Positions 56,163 through 64,000 of a stretch of 64,000 bases of DNA are shown here, in pieces. Location: assembly GCA_963713505.1 (NCBI GenBank), contig CAVQMC010000004.1, positions 248,001-312,000 of the forward strand, in the 5' to 3' direction. Numbering within the stretch: position 1 is the first letter of the stretch; every line of letters starts with the position of its first letter. Made by a program: the position numbers and the translations under genes. The stretch comes from CAVQMC01 sp963713505 (GTDB lineage: Bacteria; Bacteroidota; Ignavibacteria; Ignavibacteriales; Ignavibacteriaceae). Under the pieces are notes generated by a model, which was not told the DNA's origin, searched no databases, and saw nothing but the letters and a program-made list of their open reading frames with translations.

Positions 56163-58562
56163 TTACTCATATCTTAAAGACTTAACCGGATTTACAGTTG
56201 CAGCTTTTATTATTTGATAAATAACAGTCAGAACGGCAATTAATAAGACTATAATTCCTGAGAGTATAAAAAACCAAATACTGATATTGATTCTGTATGC
56301 AAAATCCTGCAGCCAGATATTCAATAAATAATATGAAACAGGAGAAGCTATAATGATTGCAATTAAAATTAATTTTAAATAATTATTTGTAAATATTTTA
56401 ACTATATCAAAAACAGATGCACCTAATACTTTTCTAACTCCGATTTCTTTTGTTCGCTGTTCAGTTGAGAATGATATTAATCCGAATAATCCGAGGCAGG
56501 CAATTAAAATTGCAAATGCAGTAAAAATTGAAAATATCTTTTCCATTTTTTCATCGGCACTATATAATTGATTATAATTATCTTCTAAAAAAGTATAAGA
56601 AAATTCTTTATCCGGTAAAACTTTTAACCATGTACTTTTAATAAAAGCGATTGTACTTTTTATATTTTGCGGATCTACTTTAACTGCCACAGTATAAAAT
56701 CTTTTCGGGTTTAAATAAATAAAAAGCGGTTCAATTTTATTATGTAAAGATTCAAGATGAAAATCCTTTACAACTCCTATTATTGTTGCAGCTTTTTCAC
56801 TTCCTTCTATTCCGCCCGGCAAAAATACTATTTTACCGACGGGATTTTTTAAATTTAATTTTTTAACAGCAGATTCATTTAATATAACGGCACTGGAAGA
56901 ATCGGTTGAAAAAGTCCTGGAAAAGTTTCGTCCTTCTTTTATTTTTAATCCCAATGTTTTTACAAAATCATAATCAGCGCCAATTGCTCTCATCATTGTA
57001 AAATTACTTTTATCAGAATTTTCTTTTCTAATACTCTGCTGTTCATTGTTGTTTTCACCGGGAACAGTATAGGCACCCGAAACTGTTTTAATATTTGCAT
57101 TATTTAAAAGTTCATTTCTTAAAACTTCATATTTATTGAAAGAATCAGGTGAATTGGCAGCGAAAGGCAGAAGAAGAACATTTTCTTTTTTAAATCCTAA
57201 ATCGGAATTTTTAGCAAAAGATAATTGTTTAAAAATTACAAGCGAACCCGTAATTAATGAAATTGATAAAAAGAATTGAATAACAACAAGAGATTTTCTG
57301 AATCCGAAACCGGGTTTGTTAATATTTAAAATTCCTTTAACTGCTTGAACCGGTTTGTACTTTGAAAGCAGAAAGGCAGGATATAAACCTGATAAAACAG
57401 CAACAAATATTATTATGCATATTGCAAGAAGATAGAATTGAAAGTTAAGCAAAGGATTAAAGTTAATTTTCGTACCAAGGAATTCTGTTAAAACAGGGAA
57501 AAACAACTCAAAGATTAATAAACTTAATATAGTGGCAATAATTGTAAGTAAAAATGATTCGCTCAAAAATTGTATGATTAGTTGATTCCTTCCGGCTCCC
57601 AATACTTTTCGAACGCCAACTTCTTTTATCCTGTTGAATGATCTTGCAGTTGATAAATTGATAAAGTTAAAGCATGAAATAATTAATACTAATAAAGAGG
57701 CAAAAGAAAAAATATAGATATTGTTCTTATTTCCGCCTGCACTTAGTTCTCCCATAAACCTTGAATTAAAATAAATATCTTTTAAATGCTGAATATGAAA
57801 TGTTATTAAACCGGCAAAGTTTGGATTTGTGTTTTTAGAAAGAATCTCGTTTAATTTTTCCGGAAGTGAATTAACTTTTGCATTCTTTTTCAACAATATA
57901 TAAGTATAATCCTGACCGAATTGGTTCCATGGTAATTTGGAAGGCTGAATTATTTCCAGCGTTTTATAAGAACAGATTAAATCACATTTAATTTGAGTAT
58001 TTTCAGTTACGTTTTGCAGAATTCCCGTTACTGTAAGATCATATTTACCGTTATACTTTATTGTTTTTCCAATCGGATTTTCATCTTTAAAATATTTTTC
58101 TGCTTCTGCCTGAGATATCACTACATTATACGGCTGATTTAATACAGTTGAAGGATCACCTTGAATTAATTTATATGAAAAAATATTAAAGATAGAAGGA
58201 TCGGCAAAGAAAAAATTTGCTTCTTCAAATTGTTGATTGTCTACCTCAATTTTGGAACTCCTATCCACTCTTAATCTAACTGAATTATCAATTTCCGGGA
58301 TGTCGTTTTTTACCGCCGGACCAAGCGCAGGCATTACACCTGCTAATTTCATCGAACCGGAACCTTTTCCAAATTCCATTGCAACACGGTAAATTCTATC
58401 AGCTTTTTTATGCATGCTTTCGTATGAGAGTTCATTAAAAACATAAGAAAGTATTAACAAAGTTCCTGCTATTCCAATTGCAAGACCCAGTATGTTAATA
58501 AATGAATATACTTTTTGTTTTTTAATATCCCTCAGTGGAATTTTTAAATAATTTAATAACAT
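56163..58562 (-). CDS. Large MacB-like ABC transporter permease, copy 1
   Basis: A 799-residue inner-membrane protein with the layout MacB_PCD-FtsX-MacB_PCD-FtsX: a membrane helix (about 20-40), a periplasmic domain (about 50-275), three helices (about 285-410), another helix and periplasmic domain (about 425-660), and three helices (about 675-790). FtsX signatures are NLSTARSFNRIKEVGVRKVL-GAGR and EQRTKEIGVRKVLGASVFDI; the end is NPVKSLRYE. Such permeases need a separate MacB-type ATPase, which is not in this window. They probably export a peptide or lipid, or act in mechanotransmission. It is last of four tandem paralogues on the minus strand, separated by short gaps. Confidence 0.92.
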   Translation of the reverse strand: MLLNYLKIPLRDIKKQKVYSFINILGLAIGIAGTLLILSYVFNELSYESMHKKADRIYRVAMEFGKGSGSMKLAGVMPALGPAVKNDIPEIDNSVRLRVDRSSKIEVDNQQFEEANFFFADPSIFNIFSYKLIQGDPSTVLNQPYNVVISQAEAEKYFKDENPIGKTIKYNGKYDLTVTGILQNVTENTQIKCDLICSYKTLEIIQPSKLPWNQFGQDYTYILLKKNAKVNSLPEKLNEILSKNTNPNFAGLITFHIQHLKDIYFNSRFMGELSAGGNKNNIYIFSFASLLVLIISCFNFINLSTARSFNRIKEVGVRKVLGAGRNQLIIQFLSESFLLTIIATILSLLIFELFFPVLTEFLGTKINFNPLLNFQFYLLAICIIIFVAVLSGLYPAFLLSKYKPVQAVKGILNINKPGFGFRKSLVVIQFFLSISLITGSLVIFKQLSFAKNSDLGFKKENVLLLPFAANSPDSFNKYEVLRNELLNNANIKTVSGAYTVPGENNNEQQSIRKENSDKSNFTMMRAIGADYDFVKTLGLKIKEGRNFSRTFSTDSSSAVILNESAVKKLNLKNPVGKIVFLPGGIEGSEKAATIIGVVKDFHLESLHNKIEPLFIYLNPKRFYTVAVKVDPQNIKSTIAFIKSTWLKVLPDKEFSYTFLEDNYNQLYSADEKMEKIFSIFTAFAILIACLGLFGLISFSTEQRTKEIGVRKVLGASVFDIVKIFTNNYLKLILIAIIIASPVSYYLLNIWLQDFAYRINISIWFFILSGIIVLLIAVLTVIYQIIKAATVNPVKSLRYE

Positions 58563-58601
58563 TATTTATTCTTTCCCTAAAATTGTAGACATGAAAAATT
58601 T

Positions 58602-61040
58602 TTATTCATACTTTAATGATTGAACTGGATTTAAACTTGCAACTTTAAAAGATTGATAACTCACTGTTAATAAAGCTATAATAAGAGCAGTTATTCCGGC
58701 TCCGGCAAATATCCCAAAATCTATACTGGATTTGTACGCAAATTCATTCAGCCATTTATTCATGAAATAATATGATATTGGCCAGGCAATTAAATTTGAA
58801 ATAAAAATCAGAAATATAAATTCTTTAGAAAGCATTAAAACTATTCCTGAAATTCTTGCTCCAAGAACTTTTCTAATACCTATTTCTTTTGTTCTGACTT
58901 CAGCTGTATATGATGCTAAACCAAACAAACCCAAACATGCTATAATGATTGCTATTATCGCAAATATTCCAAAAACATCTCCGATTTTTTGATCTTTTTT
59001 ATAAAGTCCGGCAATTTGGTCATCAAGAAAAGTATAATCAAATGGGTAATCCTGTCTATACTCAGCCCATTTACTTTTTAAAAATTGTAATGCAGCGGGA
59101 ATATCCTTGCCGCTTATTCTTACGGTTATTTGATTGTTACCTGTGTGTGTTATTAAAAATATAATTGGTACAATATTGTTGTGTAGTGATTCAAAATTAA
59201 AATCGTGAACCACACCTATAACCCTTCCTTTTCTATTACCGTATGTTATGGATTTTCCAATTGCATCTCGTGCAGTCCAGCCAAGTTGATGCACAGCTGA
59301 TTCATTTAAAATAAAAGCTGAACTATCATCAGTTGCAAATTCTTTGGAAAAGTCTCTTCCCGAACTGAATTTAATTTGATAAGTTTTGAAAAAATCATAA
59401 TCAACTTCCTGAACAGCTAGTCTAAAATTCAACGGATTTGGTTTATTTTTATCAAATACTTTTCCTCCCCAGCTATTTAAAAGCATATCCGATGGAACTA
59501 GTCTGGAACTAGTAACCATTTTAATGTTAGGATTTTGTAAGAGCTGGTTTTTAAAAGAAGTAAGATTATTTTTAATTTTTCCGCTTGATGGTAATATAAC
59601 CAGGTGATCTTTGTTATATCCGAGATCTTTTTTATTAATATACTGCATTTGGTTGAATACAATTCCAACTGCTATAATTAGTGTAATAGAAATAGTAAAC
59701 TGAAGTATAACCAGCACTGTTCTGAAAATTGATTTTCTTGAAATAATTTTATTTGACTTTAAAACAGAAGCAGGTTTAAAAGAGGACAGAATTAAAGCAG
59801 GATAAGATCCGGATACAACTCCAACTAAAAAAGCAAGTACGAAAACTCCAAATAATAATACGGGATCGGAGAATAAATTAAACTTTAAAGCTCTGCCTGT
59901 GAAATTACTGAATGATTTGATTGTCAATTCAACTATTATTATCGAAAACATCAAAGAAATGAAAGCTGTTATCATGGATTCGCCGATAAATTGCTTCATA
60001 AGCTGAGGCCGAAAAGCTCCCATAACTTTTCTAATTCCAATTTCCTTTGCTCTTTTGGAAGAACGCGCTGTCGCAAGATTCATGAAATTTATACAGGCAA
60101 TAAGTAAAACAAATAACGCTACTGCCGAAAAAATATATATATTATTTATGTCGCCGTTTTCTTCAATCTCGCTTGTTAGGTGAGAATGCAGATGAATATC
60201 GGTTAGTTTTTGAAAATGTAAGGCCGTGTATAAATGGGGAGCTTTAGCCGGTAATTGATCGTTCCCACTCTGAAAACTACGGGATAAATGATCATCAAGA
60301 AATCCCGGAATTTTATCTTTCAATTCTTTTATGGGGAAATTTTTAGGCAGTAATAAATATGTCAAATAATTATTCCGCCCCCAATTTTGTTCAAGAGTTT
60401 CTCTGCCAATAATATTAGGATCGTAAAGAGTTATAAACGATGCAAGAAAATCAAATTTAAAATGAGAATTTTCGGGCACGTCTTTTATTACTCCGGTAAT
60501 TTTTAAATCACCTTGTCTTTCATAATTTATCGTTTTTCCTAAAGGGTCTTCGTTCCCAAAATATTTCTTTGCCATAGATTCGGTAATCACTACACTTTTA
60601 GGTTCACTTAAAGCAGTATTAGGATCTCCTTTAATAAAAGGAATTGTAAATATTTTAAATGCACTTTGTTCAGCCCAGTAAAATTTATTCTCAATTACGG
60701 TATTATTATTTATTTTTAAAAATGTATTGTAGTCGTGTAAAAATCTTGCTTCTTGAAGTATAATACTGGGGAAATCATTTTTTAACAAGGGACCGATCGG
60801 AGGTGCTACACGGGCAAGGTGTAAACTTGTTGTTCCATCTTCGTTAAACCATTCTCTAGTGACCCGGTAAATTCTATTCGAATTTTTATTGAATTTATCG
60901 TAACTAAGCTCATATCTGATAAATAGTAAAATTAAAATACAGCAGGCAATGCCGATTGCTAAGCCGAAAATGTTGATGAATGAATAAATTTTTTGTCTTT
61001 TGAGATTTCTTAAAACTACCTTTAAGTAATTTTTTAACAT
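58602..61040 (-). CDS. Large MacB-like ABC transporter permease, copy 2
   Basis: An 812-residue paralogue with the same eight-helix, two-periplasmic-domain layout as its neighbours. It starts MLKNYLKVVLRNLKRQKIYS, has NLATARSSKRAKEIGIRKVM and TAEVRTKEIGIRKVLGARIS for the two FtsX cores, and ends NPVQSLKYE. Periplasmic domains differ most from the other copies (for example YRVTREWFNEDGTTSLHLAR), suggesting a different substrate or partner. The gap to copy 1 is 39 bases and to copy 3 is 36 bases, so they are probably one transcript. No ATPase gene is between them. Confidence 0.92.
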   Translation of the reverse strand: MLKNYLKVVLRNLKRQKIYSFINIFGLAIGIACCILILLFIRYELSYDKFNKNSNRIYRVTREWFNEDGTTSLHLARVAPPIGPLLKNDFPSIILQEARFLHDYNTFLKINNNTVIENKFYWAEQSAFKIFTIPFIKGDPNTALSEPKSVVITESMAKKYFGNEDPLGKTINYERQGDLKITGVIKDVPENSHFKFDFLASFITLYDPNIIGRETLEQNWGRNNYLTYLLLPKNFPIKELKDKIPGFLDDHLSRSFQSGNDQLPAKAPHLYTALHFQKLTDIHLHSHLTSEIEENGDINNIYIFSAVALFVLLIACINFMNLATARSSKRAKEIGIRKVMGAFRPQLMKQFIGESMITAFISLMFSIIIVELTIKSFSNFTGRALKFNLFSDPVLLFGVFVLAFLVGVVSGSYPALILSSFKPASVLKSNKIISRKSIFRTVLVILQFTISITLIIAVGIVFNQMQYINKKDLGYNKDHLVILPSSGKIKNNLTSFKNQLLQNPNIKMVTSSRLVPSDMLLNSWGGKVFDKNKPNPLNFRLAVQEVDYDFFKTYQIKFSSGRDFSKEFATDDSSAFILNESAVHQLGWTARDAIGKSITYGNRKGRVIGVVHDFNFESLHNNIVPIIFLITHTGNNQITVRISGKDIPAALQFLKSKWAEYRQDYPFDYTFLDDQIAGLYKKDQKIGDVFGIFAIIAIIIACLGLFGLASYTAEVRTKEIGIRKVLGARISGIVLMLSKEFIFLIFISNLIAWPISYYFMNKWLNEFAYKSSIDFGIFAGAGITALIIALLTVSYQSFKVASLNPVQSLKYE

Positions 61041-61076
61041 AGTATCCCTTTTTTATATATTTAACATCTTTCATAC

Positions 61077-63422
61077 TCACTCATACTTCAATGATTTTAT
61101 TGGATTTGCAACAGCAGCTTTTACAGCTTGATAACTAACAGACAACAAAGCAACAAATAAAGTAATTCCTCCTGCAGCAGCAAACATCCACCATGAAACA
61201 TCAATCCGGTAGGCAAACCCTTCTAGCCATTTATTAATAGCGTAATATGCAATTGGCCATGCGAACAAGTTTGCTATTAAAACATATTTTGTAAACTCTT
61301 TTGAAAGCAGCATAACAATACCGGAAACTCTTGCACCCAGAACTTTCCGTATACCGACTTCTTTTGTGCGCTGTTCGGAAGTAAAAGATGCCAAACCAAA
61401 CATTCCCATACATGCAATAAATAATGCTAATAAACTAAATGTGTTGATAACATTACCAACGCTTATGTCAGCTTTATATTGATTATTTATTTGTTCATCT
61501 AGGAAACTGTACTCAAACGGAAATTCGGGAGCAATTCTGTCCCATGTTTCTTCAATTGAATTGATTGTCTGTTTAAAATCTCCCGGCTTAATTCTTACCA
61601 ATAATTGCTGAATATCATTTGGATCAAAATAAACTATTAAAGGAGAAATTTTTGAATGCAGCGAAGTAAAGTTAAAATCTTTTATAACTCCGATTATTTT
61701 AAGTCCTTCAACTTTTTTACCGATCGGCGACTGCATTCCCATTGCTTTAACAGCAGCTTCATTTATTACACAACCACCTGCAGTATCTGATTTTAAAGAA
61801 AAATATCGCCCTTCAAACATTTTTATCTGCATTGTTTTCGCGAAATTAAAATCTGCAGACAACAGGTATGATAAAAAATCCGAATTAGTTTTTTTAGTAT
61901 CCCATTTACTAATTCTTGTTGAACTTAAAATTCCTGACGGCGGATATGAGACCGCCGATATATTAATTACCTGTGGATTTGTTTTTAATTGGTTTTCTAT
62001 AAGATCTAATTTTTGAGGTTGATTACCATGCAGCTTAATACAAAGAACTTGTTCTTTATTGAATCCCAGATTTTTGCTTTGTAAAAAATTTAATTGCCTC
62101 CCGACTACAACAGTTCCGATTATCAAAATGATTGTTAATGAAAATTGAAAGATAACAAGCGGTTTACGGAAATTTTTATTGCTGGTACTTAGTCCTAACC
62201 TTCCCTTTAAAACTTTAACAGGCTGAAATCTTGATAAAATTAATGCCGGGTAACTTCCTGATATAATTCCGGTGATTAAAGCTACGCTGCCGGCAAGAAG
62301 TAAAATTCCAAAATCATTGTTGAACCCAAAAGTTAAATCTTTACCCGAGATTGAATTAAATAAAGGAAGCAGATCAAAAATTAAAAAAATTGAAATAAGT
62401 AAAGCGGCAAAGGCATATATAATTGATTCAAGAAAGAACTGATAAATAATTTCTTTTCTTCTAGCTCCTACAACTTTACGCATTCCGACTTCTTTTGCGC
62501 GGCTGCTCGCCCTTGCAGTTGCCAGATTTATAAAATTTATACATGCAAGTAATAATATAAGAAAAGCTATTATTGAAAAAATATAAACCTGCGTAATATC
62601 GCCTGTTCCGCCAATGCCCCAGATATTTTGCGAATAAAGATGAATGTCGGTAATAGGCTGAAGAGAGATTGTTATTTTTGCATCTTTTTGATTCTGATCA
62701 ATTGTATTTGCTATTTTTTTTGAGACTTCTTGGTAATCTGCATTTTTATTTATTAATACATATGTAGTATGGGCATAATTATTCCATCCTTCAATTGTAT
62801 AACCGTAATCTTTTATTGCATTAAACGGAAGCAGAAAATTTATTTTTAAATGTGAATTATGCGGAATATTTTTAATTACCCCGGTTACTATATAATCCAA
62901 ATGATTATTAATTCTTAATATCTTACCGAGCGGATTTTCGCTGCCGAAATATTTTTCGGCCGAATTTTGGGTTAAAACTATTGATGAAATGTTTGATAAT
63001 GCTGTATTGCTATTTCCTTTAATAAAAGAGATGGAAAACATTTTTAAAAATGCCGGGTCAGTAAAAACAAGATTATCTTCTGTAAATATTTTCTTACCGT
63101 ATTGAACAACAGAGCTTTTGACTGTTCTTAATCGTGCTGCCTCTTCAATTTCCGGATATTCATTTACTAAGGTTTGTGAAAGTGCCGGCGGGTTCATGCT
63201 AAACATTGGCACATCTCCAGCAGAATAATTTTCTTTATCTATTACCCTGTATAAACGATCTGCATTTGGGATAAATCGATCGTAGCTTAATTCGTCTTGA
63301 ACCCACATTAATATTAAAATTGTACAGGTCATTCCAACGGCTAATCCGAAAATATTTATAAAAGAGTAACCTTTATATTTTTTAAGATTGCGCAGAGCTA
63401 TTTTTAAATAATTTTTTAACAT
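61077..63422 (-). CDS. Large MacB-like ABC transporter permease, copy 3
   Basis: A 781-residue paralogue, slightly shorter in its first periplasmic domain. It starts MLKNYLKIALRNLKKYKGYS, contains NLATARASSRAKEVGMRKVV and TSEQRTKEVGIRKVLGARVS, and ends NPIKSLKYE. N-terminal and FtsX regions are strikingly alike among the copies, while the periplasmic parts diverge, the pattern expected of tandem duplication followed by change in substrate contacts. The distance to copy 4 is 66 bases. Confidence 0.92.
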   Translation of the reverse strand: MLKNYLKIALRNLKKYKGYSFINIFGLAVGMTCTILILMWVQDELSYDRFIPNADRLYRVIDKENYSAGDVPMFSMNPPALSQTLVNEYPEIEEAARLRTVKSSVVQYGKKIFTEDNLVFTDPAFLKMFSISFIKGNSNTALSNISSIVLTQNSAEKYFGSENPLGKILRINNHLDYIVTGVIKNIPHNSHLKINFLLPFNAIKDYGYTIEGWNNYAHTTYVLINKNADYQEVSKKIANTIDQNQKDAKITISLQPITDIHLYSQNIWGIGGTGDITQVYIFSIIAFLILLLACINFINLATARASSRAKEVGMRKVVGARRKEIIYQFFLESIIYAFAALLISIFLIFDLLPLFNSISGKDLTFGFNNDFGILLLAGSVALITGIISGSYPALILSRFQPVKVLKGRLGLSTSNKNFRKPLVIFQFSLTIILIIGTVVVGRQLNFLQSKNLGFNKEQVLCIKLHGNQPQKLDLIENQLKTNPQVINISAVSYPPSGILSSTRISKWDTKKTNSDFLSYLLSADFNFAKTMQIKMFEGRYFSLKSDTAGGCVINEAAVKAMGMQSPIGKKVEGLKIIGVIKDFNFTSLHSKISPLIVYFDPNDIQQLLVRIKPGDFKQTINSIEETWDRIAPEFPFEYSFLDEQINNQYKADISVGNVINTFSLLALFIACMGMFGLASFTSEQRTKEVGIRKVLGARVSGIVMLLSKEFTKYVLIANLFAWPIAYYAINKWLEGFAYRIDVSWWMFAAAGGITLFVALLSVSYQAVKAAVANPIKSLKYE

Positions 63423-63488
63423 TATTAGAATTCCTTAAAATTAAATCTTGTTTAACTCATCTATTTTCCTTCTTCCATTTACCACCTT

Positions 63489-64000
63489 CTATTCATACCT
63501 CAAGGATTTTATAGGATTTGCAACAGCAGCTTTAATTGCCTGAAATGAAACTGTAAGCAATGCAATTGCCAATACAAGTAATCCGGCTGCTATAAAAATA
63601 TCAAATCCTATTTTTATCTTATATACAAAATCATCCAGCCATTTATTCATTATGTAGTAAGCAACCGGCCACGCAATAATATTTGCCAGTGCAACTAGAA
63701 TTAAAAATTCTTTTGACAGCATAGAAACGATATTTGTTACAGAAGCGCCCAATACTTTCCTGACACCAATTTCTTTTATGCGCTGCTCTGCGGTAAAAGT
63801 GGCTAATCCGAATAGTCCCATACAAGCAATAATAACTGCAAGCAAAGCAAAAATTGTAAATACTTTTTCGGCTTGAATTTCGGATCGGTATTCTTCTGCA
63901 AAATATTCATCAAAGAAAGAATATTCCATCGGCTTAAACTGACCAAACTTTTTCCATTCATCTGACAGATAATTTATTGTCCCCTTTACATCTTTAGTAG
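63489..64000 (-). CDS. Large MacB-like ABC transporter permease, copy 4 (N-terminal part beyond window)
   Basis: The frame stays open to the window end at 64000 (TKDVKGTINYLSDEWKKFGQ leads into FKPMEYSFFDEYFAEEYRSE), so only the last 170 or so residues of about 800 are visible. They carry the second FtsX core (TAEQRIKEIGVRKVLGASVT) and its three helices, and end NPIKSLRYE like the others. An internal ATG at 63929 is not the start. Together with copies 1-3 it shows that the tandem array continues upstream, where the matching ATPase gene may lie. Confidence 0.9.
   Translation of the reverse strand, partial: TKDVKGTINYLSDEWKKFGQFKPMEYSFFDEYFAEEYRSEIQAEKVFTIFALLAVIIACMGLFGLATFTAEQRIKEIGVRKVLGASVTNIVSMLSKEFLILVALANIIAWPVAYYIMNKWLDDFVYKIKIGFDIFIAAGLLVLAIALLTVSFQAIKAAVANPIKSLRYE

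Noticed and set aside
1..64000. tRNA, rRNA, CRISPR arrays, insertion sequences and prophage genes
   Set aside because: I looked for cloverleaf-like G/C islands, regularly spaced direct repeats, and transposase or integrase motifs and found none that I could support by eye.

Overview
The window is AT-rich bacterial chromosomal DNA. Gene content and style point to the Ignavibacteria/Chlorobi side of the Bacteroidota. The main evidence is three secreted proteins ending in the type IX secretion (T9SS) sorting domain in the form common in that lineage (NYPNPFNP, then a KVYD-LG-EV stretch, then SG-Y-Y), together with tandem MacB-like permeases of Bacteroidota type and frequent AT-rich start regions. 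This is inferred from protein style, not from a marker-gene tree. I saw no tRNA, rRNA, CRISPR array, integrase or transposase.

Layout. 1-2 kb: 3' part of glycogen synthase and a helical-repeat protein. 2-9.3 kb: a chromosomal-origin neighbourhood, with patatin/BamA protein, yidC, yidD, rnpA and rpmH on the minus strand, a gene-free AT-rich stretch with two consensus DnaA boxes, then dnaA on the plus strand. 9.4-14.1 kb: an AEC permease, an AmgK-like sugar kinase / RapZ C-domain / MurU-like nucleotidyltransferase cassette (cell-wall sugar salvage), and small metabolic genes. 14.1-18.4 kb: carA-carB with an intrinsic terminator inside the carA leader. 18.8-23.3 kb: PhoH ATPase, a frameshifted lipoprotein, a degraded GxxExxY gene and a frameshifted mnmA.

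23.4-32.5 kb is the most interesting region. A minus-strand run encodes four exported proteins: a papain-like protease, a small anchored beta-sandwich protein, a caspase-like protease with Ig-like domains, and a T9SS-sorted adhesin. It is divergent from a plus-strand run encoding a DUF4384-like exported protein, a CHASE2 membrane sensor with a class III nucleotide cyclase, and a three-helix membrane protein that resembles the PycTM effector of Pycsar anti-phage systems. I propose this as a candidate signalling or defence module in which an envelope sensor cyclase is paired with a membrane effector and secreted proteases.

32.6-39.7 kb: FMN reductase, a broken GH15 enzyme, and a five-gene minus-strand operon combining the two glycosyltransferase types labelled 'arsenosugar biosynthesis' (TIGR04282/TIGR04283) with a radical SAM protein, a phosphoesterase and a sodium:solute symporter. 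40-47 kb: a broken lipoprotein joining a peptidase-like domain to a GH113-like barrel, an Fpg-type glycosylase, and a bacterial end-joining toolkit in which LigD is split into phosphoesterase, ligase and polymerase genes, with no Ku gene in the window. 47-56 kb: histidine kinase, geranylgeranyl reductase family protein, T9SS cargo, FxsA and citrate synthase. 56-64 kb: four tandem large MacB-like permeases, the last cut by the window edge.

A strong caveat runs through 11-46 kb. About a dozen genes, including the normally conserved mnmA, carry single-base frameshifts, many of them an extra base in an A or T run. These look more like sequencing or assembly errors than real pseudogenes, so I join the pieces in the feature list and say where each break lies.
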